64,000 bases of DNA. It comes from Kribbella capetownensis. Lineage in GTDB: Bacteria > Actinomycetota > Actinomycetes > Propionibacteriales > Kribbellaceae. The notes beneath the pieces are model-generated. The model searched no databases, was not told the DNA's origin, and saw only the letters and a list, made by a program, of their open reading frames with translations. The translations under genes and the position numbers were made by a program. Positions 1-7,733 of this stretch are shown one piece after another. Positions within the stretch are counted from its first letter, which is position 1. Each line of letters opens with the position of its first letter. Location: NCBI RefSeq assembly GCF_004331485.1, contig NZ_SJKD01000001.1, positions 558,001 through 622,000 of the forward strand, read 5' to 3'.

Positions 1-891
1 GTACTGCCGTCCGTGGTCGAGCAGGTCGCCAGCTCCCTGCGCGCGCAGGGAGCCACGATCACATTGCGGGATGGCCTGGTGGCGTCGTACGGCGACGGCC
101 CCGGTACGGCGACGGCCGTCGAGCTGGAGTACGCCGGCGAGAACTTCGGCCGCCTCACCGTCACGCGGTCCACGGAGTTCGACTCGCACGAGTTGCGCGC
201 TCTCGACCAGCTGGCCGCACAGGCAGCGGTCGCCGCGCACACTGTCCTGCTGGCGCGCGAGTCTCGGCGCGCCCGGGAGGCTGTCGTGGTCGCGCGGGAG
301 GAGGAGCGCCGCCGGCTCCGCCGCGACCTGCATGACGGGGTCGGCCCGTCACTGGCCGCGCTGGCCCTGCACGTCGAGACAGCCCGCGACCTCGCGGCCG
401 ACGATCCGGACGCGACCCGGCAGCTCCTCGACCGTCTGGTGCCACGGCTCAACGCCGCCGTGGCCGACGTACGGGCGCTGGTCCACGAGCTCAGGCCGCC
501 GATGCTGGACGAGCTCGGCCTGGCTGCGGCGGTCCGTGAGCTGGCCGACCGGCTGTCGACCGGTACGACGACGGTCCGGGTTATGGCCGCCGAGATCGCC
601 GGTCTACCTGCTGCTGTGGAGGTTGCGGCGTACCACATCGCCGGCGAGGCGACCGGCAACGCGGTCCGGCACGCGGCGGCCGGCAGCGTCGACGTACGAC
701 TGTGGGAGGCCGACGGGTGTGTGGGCGTCCAGGTGTCCGACGACGGGCGGGGACTGCCGGACCGGATCGAGGCCGGCGTCGGTACGTCGTCGATGCGTGA
801 GCGGGCCGAAGAGCTCGGCGGCCAACTGCACATCGACTCCGGCTCGTCGGGTACGACGGTGACGGCACTGCTGCCGAAGGGGGCGACATGA
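1..891 (+). CDS. Sensor histidine kinase, NarL type (5' end outside window)
   Basis: C-terminal part of a two-component sensor kinase; the frame is open to the left edge, so the start and sensory region are missing. The visible part has a GAF-like segment, then the HisKA_3 dimerisation helix with the phospho-accepting His in RDLHDGVGP (near residue 110 of the visible part), then an HATPase domain with the N-box (EATGNAVRHA) and a DDGRGL glycine box. It should autophosphorylate and pass the phosphate to the response regulator that follows, whose ATG overlaps this gene's TGA (ATGA). The signal sensed cannot be judged from here. Confidence 0.9.
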   Translation, partial: VLPSVVEQVASSLRAQGATITLRDGLVASYGDGPGTATAVELEYAGENFGRLTVTRSTEFDSHELRALDQLAAQAAVAAHTVLLARESRRAREAVVVAREEERRRLRRDLHDGVGPSLAALALHVETARDLAADDPDATRQLLDRLVPRLNAAVADVRALVHELRPPMLDELGLAAAVRELADRLSTGTTTVRVMAAEIAGLPAAVEVAAYHIAGEATGNAVRHAAAGSVDVRLWEADGCVGVQVSDDGRGLPDRIEAGVGTSSMRERAEELGGQLHIDSGSSGTTVTALLPKGAT

Positions 892-1532
892 CGGTTCGCG
901 TACTCGTGGTCGATGACCATCCGTTGTACCGCGAGGGACTCGTCACGGCGATCTCGACGATGGCCGGCAAGGAGGTAGTGGGCGAGGCGGCCGACGGCGC
1001 GGAGGCGGTCCGGTTGGCGGCCGAACTGGTCCCCGACGTGGTGGTGATGGACCTGCACATGCCGGTGCTGAACGGGGTCGACGCGACCGGGCAGGTGACC
1101 ACGCAGCACCCGTCGATCGCCGTCCTCGTACTCACCATGCTGGAGAACGACGAGTCCGTGTTCGCCGCGGTCCGGGCCGGCGCTCGGGGCTACCTGCTGA
1201 AAGGCGCCGACCGCGCCGAGATCGGCCGTGCCCTCGACGGCGTCTCCCACGGCGAGGTGGTGTTCTCGGCCGCGATCGCGTCCCGCGTCCTCTCGTACTT
1301 CGCCGCCGGCCGGGGCGGACCCGAGCTCGCCCCGTTCCCCGAACTCACCGACCGCGAACGCGAGATCCTCGACCTGGTCGCCCGCGGCCTCACCAACGCC
1401 GCGATCGCCCGTCAACTCGTCGTCAGCGACAAGACCGTCCGCAATCACGTCTCCAACGTCTTCGCCAAACTCCACGTCGCCGGCCGAGCCGAAGCCGTAG
1501 CCCGAGCCCGCGACGCCGGCCTCGGCCAATAG
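888..1532 (+). CDS. NarL/FixJ-family response regulator
   Basis: 214 residues. N-terminal receiver domain with acidic pocket (VVDDH, residues 7-11), phospho-acceptor D55 in VVMDLHMP and the conserved Lys in LLKGAD. C-terminal LuxR-type HTH at about 150-205 (LTDREREILDLVARGLTNAA and DKTVRNHVSNVFAKL). The start overlaps the kinase stop by 4 bp, indicating translational coupling and a cognate pair. Target genes are not evident in the window. Confidence 0.93.
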   Translation: MTVRVLVVDDHPLYREGLVTAISTMAGKEVVGEAADGAEAVRLAAELVPDVVVMDLHMPVLNGVDATGQVTTQHPSIAVLVLTMLENDESVFAAVRAGARGYLLKGADRAEIGRALDGVSHGEVVFSAAIASRVLSYFAAGRGGPELAPFPELTDREREILDLVARGLTNAAIARQLVVSDKTVRNHVSNVFAKLHVAGRAEAVARARDAGLGQ

Positions 1533-1542
1533 CCAGCCGGAT

Positions 1543-2283
1543 TCAGAACTCCAGCGTCATACCGATGCGAGCCTGGGTGGTGGGGCCGCCGAAGGCTTCG
1601 GCGGCTTGGGAGGTTGCTGCGACTGGGTCGAGGAGTGGGCCGACGTGGGTGACGACCAGGTGTTTGGTGTTGGCGCGGTGGGCGAGGTCGCCGGTTTGGG
1701 CTGGGGTGTGGTGGACCGGCGTGGGAACTGGATCGTTGGCCTCGCATAACAACAGGTCCGCGTCAGCGGCTACGGCGTCCAGGCCGGAGCATGGTGCGCA
1801 GTCGCCGGAGTACGCGAAGGTGTGACCGTCCGCTGAGGCTCGGAGCGCGTAGGCCTCGCCTCCGTGCTCCACCGCACGGCTGGTCAGCTCCAGATCGTGG
1901 AGCCGCATCGAATGACCGTCCGACAGCGGACGAAGGTCGAGTACGTCGCGGACGAAACCCGCGTCCGGTTGGCCGAAGAAGCCGGCCAACCGAGCACCGA
2001 GATCCACAGGCGCATAAACAGGCAACGGCGGCCGCGCGGGCAATTCGCCGTACGCCAACGCGTAGTACGCGTTGAGCAAGTCGCCGATGTGGTCGAGGTG
2101 CAAGTGCGACAGCCAGACAGCATCCAACGCACCCAGCGTCGTATGACGCAGCAGCTCGGCAAGCGAACCAGGGCCAGCGTCCACCCAGACCTCAGCACCA
2201 CCGGCCCGCAGCAAGTACCCGGAACACGGATGATCCGGCCGCGGGTACGGCGCGGCGGTGCCGAGGATCGTGAGCGTGGTCAG
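1543..2283 (-). CDS. MBL-fold metal-dependent hydrolase
   Basis: About 246 residues of the metallo-beta-lactamase fold (RNase Z/arylsulfatase-like branch). The metal motif HLHLDH is at residues 60-65; later ligands are the Asp in YSGDCAP, HH in VHHTP and the His in VVTHVGP. Family members begin at the segment MTTLTILGTAAPYP. Here the only candidate at that point is CTG (2281-2283), overlapping the upstream esterase stop as CTGA; no ATG, GTG or TTG lies close by in frame. The substrate is unknown. Probably co-transcribed with the esterase. Confidence 0.8.
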   Translation of the reverse strand: MTTLTILGTAAPYPRPDHPCSGYLLRAGGAEVWVDAGPGSLAELLRHTTLGALDAVWLSHLHLDHIGDLLNAYYALAYGELPARPPLPVYAPVDLGARLAGFFGQPDAGFVRDVLDLRPLSDGHSMRLHDLELTSRAVEHGGEAYALRASADGHTFAYSGDCAPCSGLDAVAADADLLLCEANDPVPTPVHHTPAQTGDLAHRANTKHLVVTHVGPLLDPVAATSQAAEAFGGPTTQARIGMTLEF

Positions 2284-3245
2284 AGCTTCGCGCCGATCAG
2301 CTGGAAGATGTCGTCGAGCGCACCCGGCAGGTCGTCGTGCCCGAAGTCCGGGTACAGCCGGAGGTCCTTGGCCGACGTGATCTTGTTGTACGCCGCGAAC
2401 TGCGTCGACGGCGGACACACCTGATCCTCGAGCCCGACGAACAACGTCACCTCGGCCCGGATCCGCGGCGCCAGATTCTGTACGTCGATGTAGCCGAGGG
2501 TCGTGAACACCTCGTCCTGGCGCAGATGCCGCGGATCCCGCTTCCGGAACCAGGTGGCGATCTCGTCGTACGGGTTCGTCTCCAGGTTGAGGTCCCAGGC
2601 CCGCTGGTAGTCGCACAGGAACGGGAACACGCTCGCGACGTACTTGATCCCCGGCGTCAGTGCCGCGGCCACGAGGCTGAGTCCGCCGCCCTGGCTCCAC
2701 CCGGTCGTCGCCATTCGCGTCTGGTCCACCTCGGGCAGACCGCCGATGATGTCCGCGAGCCGCCGGGCGTCCAGGAACACGTGCTTGTACAGCAGCCCGT
2801 CCGGCCCGTCGTCGAGACCGTGCACCAGGTGGTTGTGCAGCGAGAAGCTGTTCGCCGCCTGCGACTCGGTCCGGTAACCCACCTGCTCACGCACATCCAG
2901 CGCAGCGACAGTGAACCCGCGGGTGGCGTACGGCAGTAGGTCGACCCAACTCGGCTGCTCACCGCCGTACCCGTGGAAGATCAGCACAGCCGGGCCCGTG
3001 GGTTCGGCCGGCCGCACCACCTTGGCATGCACCCGATAGCCGCCGGTGCCGGTGAAGTACAGGTGCTGCGCAGTCGCCGTGGTCAGCGGGAAGTCGGTCG
3101 CGTCGGCGAACTCGGTGTCCGGGTCGACCGCGCCGAGCTCGAGCAGCGCCTTGTCCCAGAACTGGTCGAAGTCCTCCGGGCGCGGATTCGTGCCCTGGTA
3201 GGCGATCAGTTCGTCGTACGACAGCTCGAAGGACAGCACAGGCAC
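2280..3245 (-). CDS. Acetylxylan esterase / cephalosporin-C deacetylase family (CE7)
   Basis: 321 residues, the usual CE7 length. Alpha/beta-hydrolase with nucleophile S184 in GWSQGG, acid D274 in GLEDQVCPP and H303 in FGHDDL. The family RGQ signature reads REQ (119-121) and the usual HE is HD, so it is a divergent member. Expected to remove acetyl groups from plant-derived acetylated sugars or related esters, probably in the cytoplasm since no signal peptide is visible. First gene of a short minus-strand unit with the MBL hydrolase. Confidence 0.85.
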   Translation of the reverse strand: MPVLSFELSYDELIAYQGTNPRPEDFDQFWDKALLELGAVDPDTEFADATDFPLTTATAQHLYFTGTGGYRVHAKVVRPAEPTGPAVLIFHGYGGEQPSWVDLLPYATRGFTVAALDVREQVGYRTESQAANSFSLHNHLVHGLDDGPDGLLYKHVFLDARRLADIIGGLPEVDQTRMATTGWSQGGGLSLVAAALTPGIKYVASVFPFLCDYQRAWDLNLETNPYDEIATWFRKRDPRHLRQDEVFTTLGYIDVQNLAPRIRAEVTLFVGLEDQVCPPSTQFAAYNKITSAKDLRLYPDFGHDDLPGALDDIFQLIGAKL

Positions 3246-3265
3246 TCCTCAGGGTCAGGGTCGCT

Positions 3266-3724
3266 TCATTCTGCGCGATCGTCGTCGTCCGGGGCAGTCC
3301 CGTCCCAGATCGTGTAGCCGTGCGCGGCGTTCAGCCGGTCCCGCAGCGCGGTCTCCAACTGCGCGGCCCGACCGGGCGGCAGCCAGCCGACCGGCAACAA
3401 GACGGTGTGGTCCGGCTGCTTGGTGCGCAGGACGATCGCCTCGCCGTGCGTGGTCTCGACCCGGCCGACCTGGGTGATGTCGGTCCAGGTCGTCCGGACG
3501 CCGCGTACCTCGATGTCGCGATCGCGCAGCTTCGCGATGACCGGCGGCCAGATCAGGATCCACAGACCACCGAGCACCACCAGCCCGCCCAGGGTGAGGA
3601 ACACCGACACCACCACGTCCGGCAGCCCGAAGGCCCACACGATCGCGGCAACACCGAGGATGATCAGCCCGGCGGCCAGGATCCCGAGGAACCGTCCCGC
3701 CCGCATCCGGTACGTCGTACGCAT
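3266..3724 (-). CDS. Small membrane protein with PH-like C-terminal domain
   Basis: 152 residues. Two predicted membrane helices (about residues 10-32 and 37-60), then a soluble region (DIEVRGVRTTWTDITQVGRV) resembling bacterial PH-like domains. Tail is acidic (DDDDRAE). Stops 20 bp before the esterase start on the same strand, so a common transcript is possible. Function unknown; an alternative start lies at the second Met (MRAGRF). Confidence 0.65.
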   Translation of the reverse strand: MRTTYRMRAGRFLGILAAGLIILGVAAIVWAFGLPDVVVSVFLTLGGLVVLGGLWILIWPPVIAKLRDRDIEVRGVRTTWTDITQVGRVETTHGEAIVLRTKQPDHTVLLPVGWLPPGRAAQLETALRDRLNAAHGYTIWDGTAPDDDDRAE

Positions 3725-3758
3725 CGCACCAGGATCTCATCCGGGACCAGCCGCCGGG

Positions 3759-3884
3759 TCAGAAGGCTTCGGTCTCCGAGGTGGTGGCGCTGCCGAGCGG
3801 GGTCGGGGCCGGCTCGCTGCTGCAGCCCGCACCAGCCAGTACCGCGATTCCGATCGCCGCCGCCACGATCCGCCGCACAGTCAC
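3759..3884 (-). CDS. Small putative lipoprotein
   Basis: 41 residues. Basic N-terminus (VRRI), hydrophobic stretch and Cys in LAGAGCSS, then a short Pro/Ser/Thr-rich tail. The Cys context is an imperfect lipobox. A GGGGG run precedes two candidate GTG starts (3884 and 3878); the second has better spacing. It could be a real tethered peptide or chance coding; no function can be assigned. Confidence 0.45.
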   Translation of the reverse strand: MTVRRIVAAAIGIAVLAGAGCSSEPAPTPLGSATTSETEAF

Positions 3885-3962
3885 CCCCAGTGACTCGTCT
3901 GTTGTGCGGTCAATCCTTCCCGGCAACCGGGCCAGTCAGACCCTGGTGGCCGGATGCTGCCG

Positions 3963-5531
3963 TCAGTTCCCCGACTGGGACGGGTTGTAGGCGCAGGCGT
4001 CGTTCAGGTTCTCGGCCTCGCCCGGCGTCACGGCCGGGTTCGGGGTCTTCTTGGTCGAGCCGCTGGTCGGCTTCTTCGTCGGCTTGGTCGACGTGGTCGA
4101 CGGGGTCGACTTGCCCTTCGGCGCGATCGCCTTCGCGACGATCTCCTGCATCGCCTCGTACCTCGGGTCCTGGCCGGACGGGAAGTTCTTGCTCTTGTCC
4201 AGGTCGACGTTCGAGACCTTGGCCTTCTTCACCTTGACTCCGAGCTCGATGAAGGCCGGCAGGATCTCCTGCGGGATGTCGGTGCGCAGCAGCTGCTTGC
4301 CGGCCGACGCGATCTGCTGGTACTTCGTCACCAGGGTGGCCGGGTTCACGCTGTTCACCAGCGCGTGGATCGTGCAGCGCTGCCGCTCCTGCCGGGACGG
4401 GTCGCTCAGGCCGTAGCGGCCGCGGGCGAACCAGAGCGCGTGGTATCCGTCGAGCTTCTGGCCCGCGCCCGGCTCGATGTAGCCGGACGGCTTCTTCGCG
4501 TTGTTCGACCCCGGTCCGTCGCCGTAGTCGCCGCCGATCGGGACCCGGTAGTTGACGTTGACTGTGATGCCGCCGACCGCGTCGATGATCTGCCGGAAGC
4601 CGGCCAGGTTGACCTGCATGTAGTAGTCGATGTCCAGCCCGAGCGCCGCGCCGGCCGCGAGCTTGACCACGTCGGCGCCCTCGTTGTCGGTCTGGCCGAG
4701 GATCCCCGGATGCTGCTTCGGGACGTTCTCGTACATCGAGTCCAGGTAGTACTCCGGCTGCTCGGCCGGGCCACTCGGGTCGTAGTAGCCGTTCGGGTAG
4801 ATCTTGTGCAGCGGCGAATCCTTCGGGAAGGGCATCCGCATCCAGTTCCGGCTGAGCGAGATCAGCGCGGTGTCACCGGTCTTGGTGTCGATGCTGGCCA
4901 CGATCACCGTGTCGGTCCGGACCCCGGTCCGGCCTACGCCGTCGTCCGCGCCGAGCAGCAGCAGGTTCAGCCGCGGGGTGTTCGCCCACGGGTCCTTCTT
5001 GTCGACCTTCGGCCGGGTCGCGCTCTTGGAGTTGCCCTCGGACTGGAACACGCTGCCGACCAGGTCGCGCTGCGCCATCACGGTCTGCGCTGCGACGGTC
5101 GTCGGTACGGCGATCGCGAAACAGAGCAACCCGACGAACAGGGAGCCGGCCAGCCGTCCGGTGTAAGTCATGCTGACCGGGCGGATCAGTTTGTGCGAGG
5201 CGACCACGACCCAGATCCAGCCGATGCCGAGGACGACGACCGCGGCCGTGGCGATCAGCAACTGGCGGGGCGACACCGCGAACGCGAGGATCGTGTCACG
5301 CCGGGTCAGACCGACGTACGCCGCGATCACGAGCAGGCCGACGCTGATGGTCAGCACGAACGCGCCGAGCTTCTTCCGGCCGCCCATCACCAGCCCGGAG
5401 CCGGGGATCAGCGCGCTGACCAGGGTGAGGCCGATCGCCTTCGACGAGGTACGGGCCCGATGCGAACGCTGCCGGGACCGGTTGGCTCTGGGCGCGGACC
5501 TCCGTCCGGCTGCGCGAGTGCTCCGCGACAT
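3963..5531 (-). CDS. LCP-family (LytR-CpsA-Psr) cell-wall ligase
   Basis: 522 residues. Basic N-terminus, four hydrophobic segments up to about residue 155, then an extracytoplasmic LCP domain (LLLLGADDGVGRTGVRTDT, LISLSRNW, the Gly/Asp-rich DAVGGI region and WFARGRYG with conserved Arg residues). The C-terminus is a Ser/Thr/Lys/Pro-rich tail. LCP proteins transfer lipid-linked glycopolymers to peptidoglycan; in actinobacteria they attach arabinogalactan- or teichoic-acid-like polymers. Start chosen at ATG 5531, preceded by GGGAACGGAG; longer upstream extensions look non-coding. Confidence 0.9.
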   Translation of the reverse strand: MSRSTRAAGRRSAPRANRSRQRSHRARTSSKAIGLTLVSALIPGSGLVMGGRKKLGAFVLTISVGLLVIAAYVGLTRRDTILAFAVSPRQLLIATAAVVVLGIGWIWVVVASHKLIRPVSMTYTGRLAGSLFVGLLCFAIAVPTTVAAQTVMAQRDLVGSVFQSEGNSKSATRPKVDKKDPWANTPRLNLLLLGADDGVGRTGVRTDTVIVASIDTKTGDTALISLSRNWMRMPFPKDSPLHKIYPNGYYDPSGPAEQPEYYLDSMYENVPKQHPGILGQTDNEGADVVKLAAGAALGLDIDYYMQVNLAGFRQIIDAVGGITVNVNYRVPIGGDYGDGPGSNNAKKPSGYIEPGAGQKLDGYHALWFARGRYGLSDPSRQERQRCTIHALVNSVNPATLVTKYQQIASAGKQLLRTDIPQEILPAFIELGVKVKKAKVSNVDLDKSKNFPSGQDPRYEAMQEIVAKAIAPKGKSTPSTTSTKPTKKPTSGSTKKTPNPAVTPGEAENLNDACAYNPSQSGN

Positions 5532-5805
5532 GGCTCCGTTCCCTGATCGACGACGTGGCGACTGTCCGCAGGCCGCGTGTTCGACAGCCCACGGTACTTC
5601 AGACGCCCACGTCAGCAATTCGGTTGACGTGATGCTGGCGACCCCCGTCGATGCACGCCAGATTACACAGACCCCGGCCGACTCTCCCAAGGTGGCGCCC
5701 CCGACACGGACAGTGTCGGTCAGGCGCGCCGGGGCCCGCTTTGCCGCCGGGAGGGTCGAACGGATAGTCTTGGCCGTCGTCGAGTCCCCCTGCGGGGCCG
5801 TCGGA

Positions 5806-5895
5806 GGAGGCGTCGCCTAGTCCGGTCGATGGCGCCCGCCTGCTAAGCGGGTTGAGGGTAATCCCCTCTCGCGGGTTCAAATCCCGCCGCCTCCG
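5806..5895 (+). tRNA. tRNA-Ser (GCT)
   Basis: 90-nt class II tRNA. Acceptor arms GGAGGCG/CGCCTCC pair perfectly, anticodon stem CCCGC/GCGGG with loop CTGCTAA (anticodon GCT at 5842-5844), long variable arm (GAGGG/CCCCTC) and T-loop TTCAAAT. CCA is not encoded. Confidence 0.97.
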
Positions 5896-5900
5896 CTCGT

Positions 5901-5940
5901 GAGCGCCCCCGTCCGCAGAAAGCGCGGACCGGGGCGCTTC
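5901..5940 (+). terminator. Hairpin terminator after tRNA-Ser
   Basis: GAGCGCCCC..GTCCGC pairs with GCGGAC..GGGGCGCTT around a short AGAAA-containing loop. It begins 5 bp after the tRNA. Confidence 0.75.
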
Positions 5941-5947
5941 GGCTGTC

Positions 5948-5970
5948 TTCTGGGGGTGCAACCCCCAGAA
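5948..5970. terminator. Second hairpin downstream of tRNA-Ser
   Basis: Perfect 10-bp stem TTCTGGGGGT/ACCCCCAGAA with loop GCA. Lies between the tRNA-Ser and the convergent oxidoreductase gene, so it may also stop transcription from the minus strand. Further GC-rich dyads follow up to about 6003. Confidence 0.6.
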
Positions 5971-6030
5971 CCCGCCCGGCGGGCTTCGCCCCCGGACCCC
6001 CGGGGTGGTGCCTGGCGGGCGTTGCTGCTC

Positions 6031-6924
6031 CTACTCGGCCATCAGCTTGCGGGCTTCGGCGATGCGTTCGACCGTCTTCGGTGTCATCGGCTCGGGGGAG
6101 ACGATCAGGTGGTCGACGCCGAGCTTCCGGTACGCCGTGAGCACCTCGGCCAATTCGGGGACCGTGCCACCGAACGCGTTCGTGTCCGGGTCGGGAACGC
6201 TGGGCTGGTCGGGGTCCCGGACGATCATCCCGACCGTCGCGGCGACCGCTCCTTCCGGCTTGCCGGCGGCCCGCACCGCTTCACGGAGCGTTCCGAGTCT
6301 CTCCACCACGCGGTTACCGGCGGCGCCGTACCAAGCCGTGTTCCAGGCGTCGGCCCACTCGGCGGTCAGCCGCATCATCCGCGGCCGGTGCCCGGCGACC
6401 AGGATCGGGATCCGCCGCGCCGGCGCCGGGTCGAGCTGAGCGTCCTTGACGTGGTGGTAGGTCCCGTCGAAGGTGAGCGTCTCGCCGCGGATCATCCGGG
6501 CCACGATCTCGAGCCACTCCTCGAACCGGCCGACCCGGTGATCGGTCGGCAGCCCGAACGCCTCGTACTCCGGCTCATGCCAGCCGGCCCCGACGCCGAG
6601 AATCAGCCGCCCACCGGACACCTCGTCCAACGTCGCGGCCATCTTCGCCGTCAGCCCGGGGTCGCGGAACGACGCACACAGCACCATGGTCCCCAGCTCG
6701 ACCCGAGTGGTGCTCGCCGCGACCGCACTCAGCAACGTCCAGGCCTCGCGCATCCCATACATCCGGCCGTCAGGGTCGCGGTAGAAGAAGTGGTCCGCGA
6801 CCCAGACCGAGTCCAGCCCGTTCTGATCAGCCGCCTGCGCAACCGCCCGCACATCCCGCCACCCCGGCATCCCGCCGTCAGGCCCGTCCTCCCCGCCCAG
6901 CGGAAGCATCACACCGATCTTCAT
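6031..6924 (-). CDS. LLM-class F420-dependent oxidoreductase
   Basis: 297 residues of the luciferase-like monooxygenase fold. N-terminus MKIGVMLPLGG, then VWVADHFFY and the GAGWHEPEYEAFG segment typical of actinobacterial F420-dependent flavin/deazaflavin oxidoreductases. Start at ATG 6924 with GGAG upstream; a longer frame to 7002 is an unlikely extension. Cytoplasmic; substrate unknown. Divergent from the phosphoribosyltransferase gene. Confidence 0.88.
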   Translation of the reverse strand: MKIGVMLPLGGEDGPDGGMPGWRDVRAVAQAADQNGLDSVWVADHFFYRDPDGRMYGMREAWTLLSAVAASTTRVELGTMVLCASFRDPGLTAKMAATLDEVSGGRLILGVGAGWHEPEYEAFGLPTDHRVGRFEEWLEIVARMIRGETLTFDGTYHHVKDAQLDPAPARRIPILVAGHRPRMMRLTAEWADAWNTAWYGAAGNRVVERLGTLREAVRAAGKPEGAVAATVGMIVRDPDQPSVPDPDTNAFGGTVPELAEVLTAYRKLGVDHLIVSPEPMTPKTVERIAEARKLMAE

Positions 6925-6986
6925 GCACTCAACTCCAAGGTCCGGCGCCGCCTCTGCGGTCGACACTGATGTGCCGCCAACGTACG

Positions 6987-7011
6987 CATATCGCGAGATC
7001 ATGGCGATATG
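6987..7011. promoter_or_regulatory. Dyad overlapping the phosphoribosyltransferase start
   Basis: Perfect 8-bp arms CATATCGC / GCGATATG separated by 9 bp; the right arm ends in the ATG (7009-7011) of the downstream gene. It could be an operator in the divergent promoter region or an RNA hairpin masking the start. Confidence 0.45.
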
Positions 7012-7647
7012 ACGAGGCCGTACGCCGATCGGGCGGCTGCCGGGCGAGCGCTGGCGGCTGAGCTCGGCGAGGTGGCCGGGTCCGTGCTGGTGCTGGGCCT
7101 GGCGCGCGGCGGTGTGCCCGTCGCCGCGCCGGTCGCCGAGTCACTGGGCGCGGAGCTCGACGTACTGATCGTCCGGAAGCTCGGGTTGCCAGGTCAGCCT
7201 GAGCTGGCGATGGGCGCGGTCGCGGGCGTCGGCGACGAGACCCACACGGTGCGGAACGAGCAGGTACTCCGGGGTGTCAACGAGGAGACTCTGGAGACAG
7301 TCCGCGAACGCGAGATCCGCGAGCTGCGCCGGCGCGAGCAGGCGTACCGCGGCGACCGGCCGCCGGTCGACGTACGCGACCGGGTCGTGATCCTGGTCGA
7401 CGACGGTCTTGCCACCGGCTCGACGATGCGAGCCGCGGTCGAGGCGGTACGACGCCAAGGCCCGGCCAAGGTGATCGTCGCCGTACCGGTCGGTGGCCCG
7501 GACAGCTGCCACCGATTGTCGGCAATCGCCGACGAGGTCGTGTGCGCGTGGATCCCGCGGCACTACGCCGCGGTCGGGCAGGCCTACCGCAACTTCGCGC
7601 CGGTCGCGGACGACGAAGTACGCCGGGTGCTCGCCGGACGGAGCTGA
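7009..7647 (+). CDS. Phosphoribosyltransferase family protein
   Basis: 212 residues. Type I PRTase fold with the PRPP-binding loop VILVDDGLATGST at 127-139 and N-terminal GLARGGVPVA. This family of actinobacterial proteins often occurs alone or fused to dienelactone-hydrolase-like domains; its base substrate is unknown. No Shine-Dalgarno is visible, and the start codon lies in the arm of a dyad, so initiation may be leaderless or controlled by structure. Confidence 0.85.
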   Translation: MTRPYADRAAAGRALAAELGEVAGSVLVLGLARGGVPVAAPVAESLGAELDVLIVRKLGLPGQPELAMGAVAGVGDETHTVRNEQVLRGVNEETLETVREREIRELRRREQAYRGDRPPVDVRDRVVILVDDGLATGSTMRAAVEAVRRQGPAKVIVAVPVGGPDSCHRLSAIADEVVCAWIPRHYAAVGQAYRNFAPVADDEVRRVLAGRS

Positions 7648-7655
7648 CGACACAG

Positions 7656-7688
7656 CGCGGCGCCCTGGAGGTGGCCCAGGGCGCCGCG
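7656..7688. terminator. Bidirectional terminator
   Basis: Perfect 13-bp stem CGCGGCGCCCTGG / CCAGGGCGCCGCG with a 7-nt loop, midway between the convergent phosphoribosyltransferase (stop 7647) and pckG (stop 7734). Confidence 0.8.
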
Positions 7689-7733
7689 TTGCTGCCGGCC
7701 GCCGGCTTCCGACTCGGCGACCGGTGTCCGGTG

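Noticed and set aside
3954..5546. 530-residue plus-strand frame opposite the LCP gene
   Set aside because: Arg/Val/Leu-rich antisense of a strongly supported LCP protein, no motif; a high-GC shadow.
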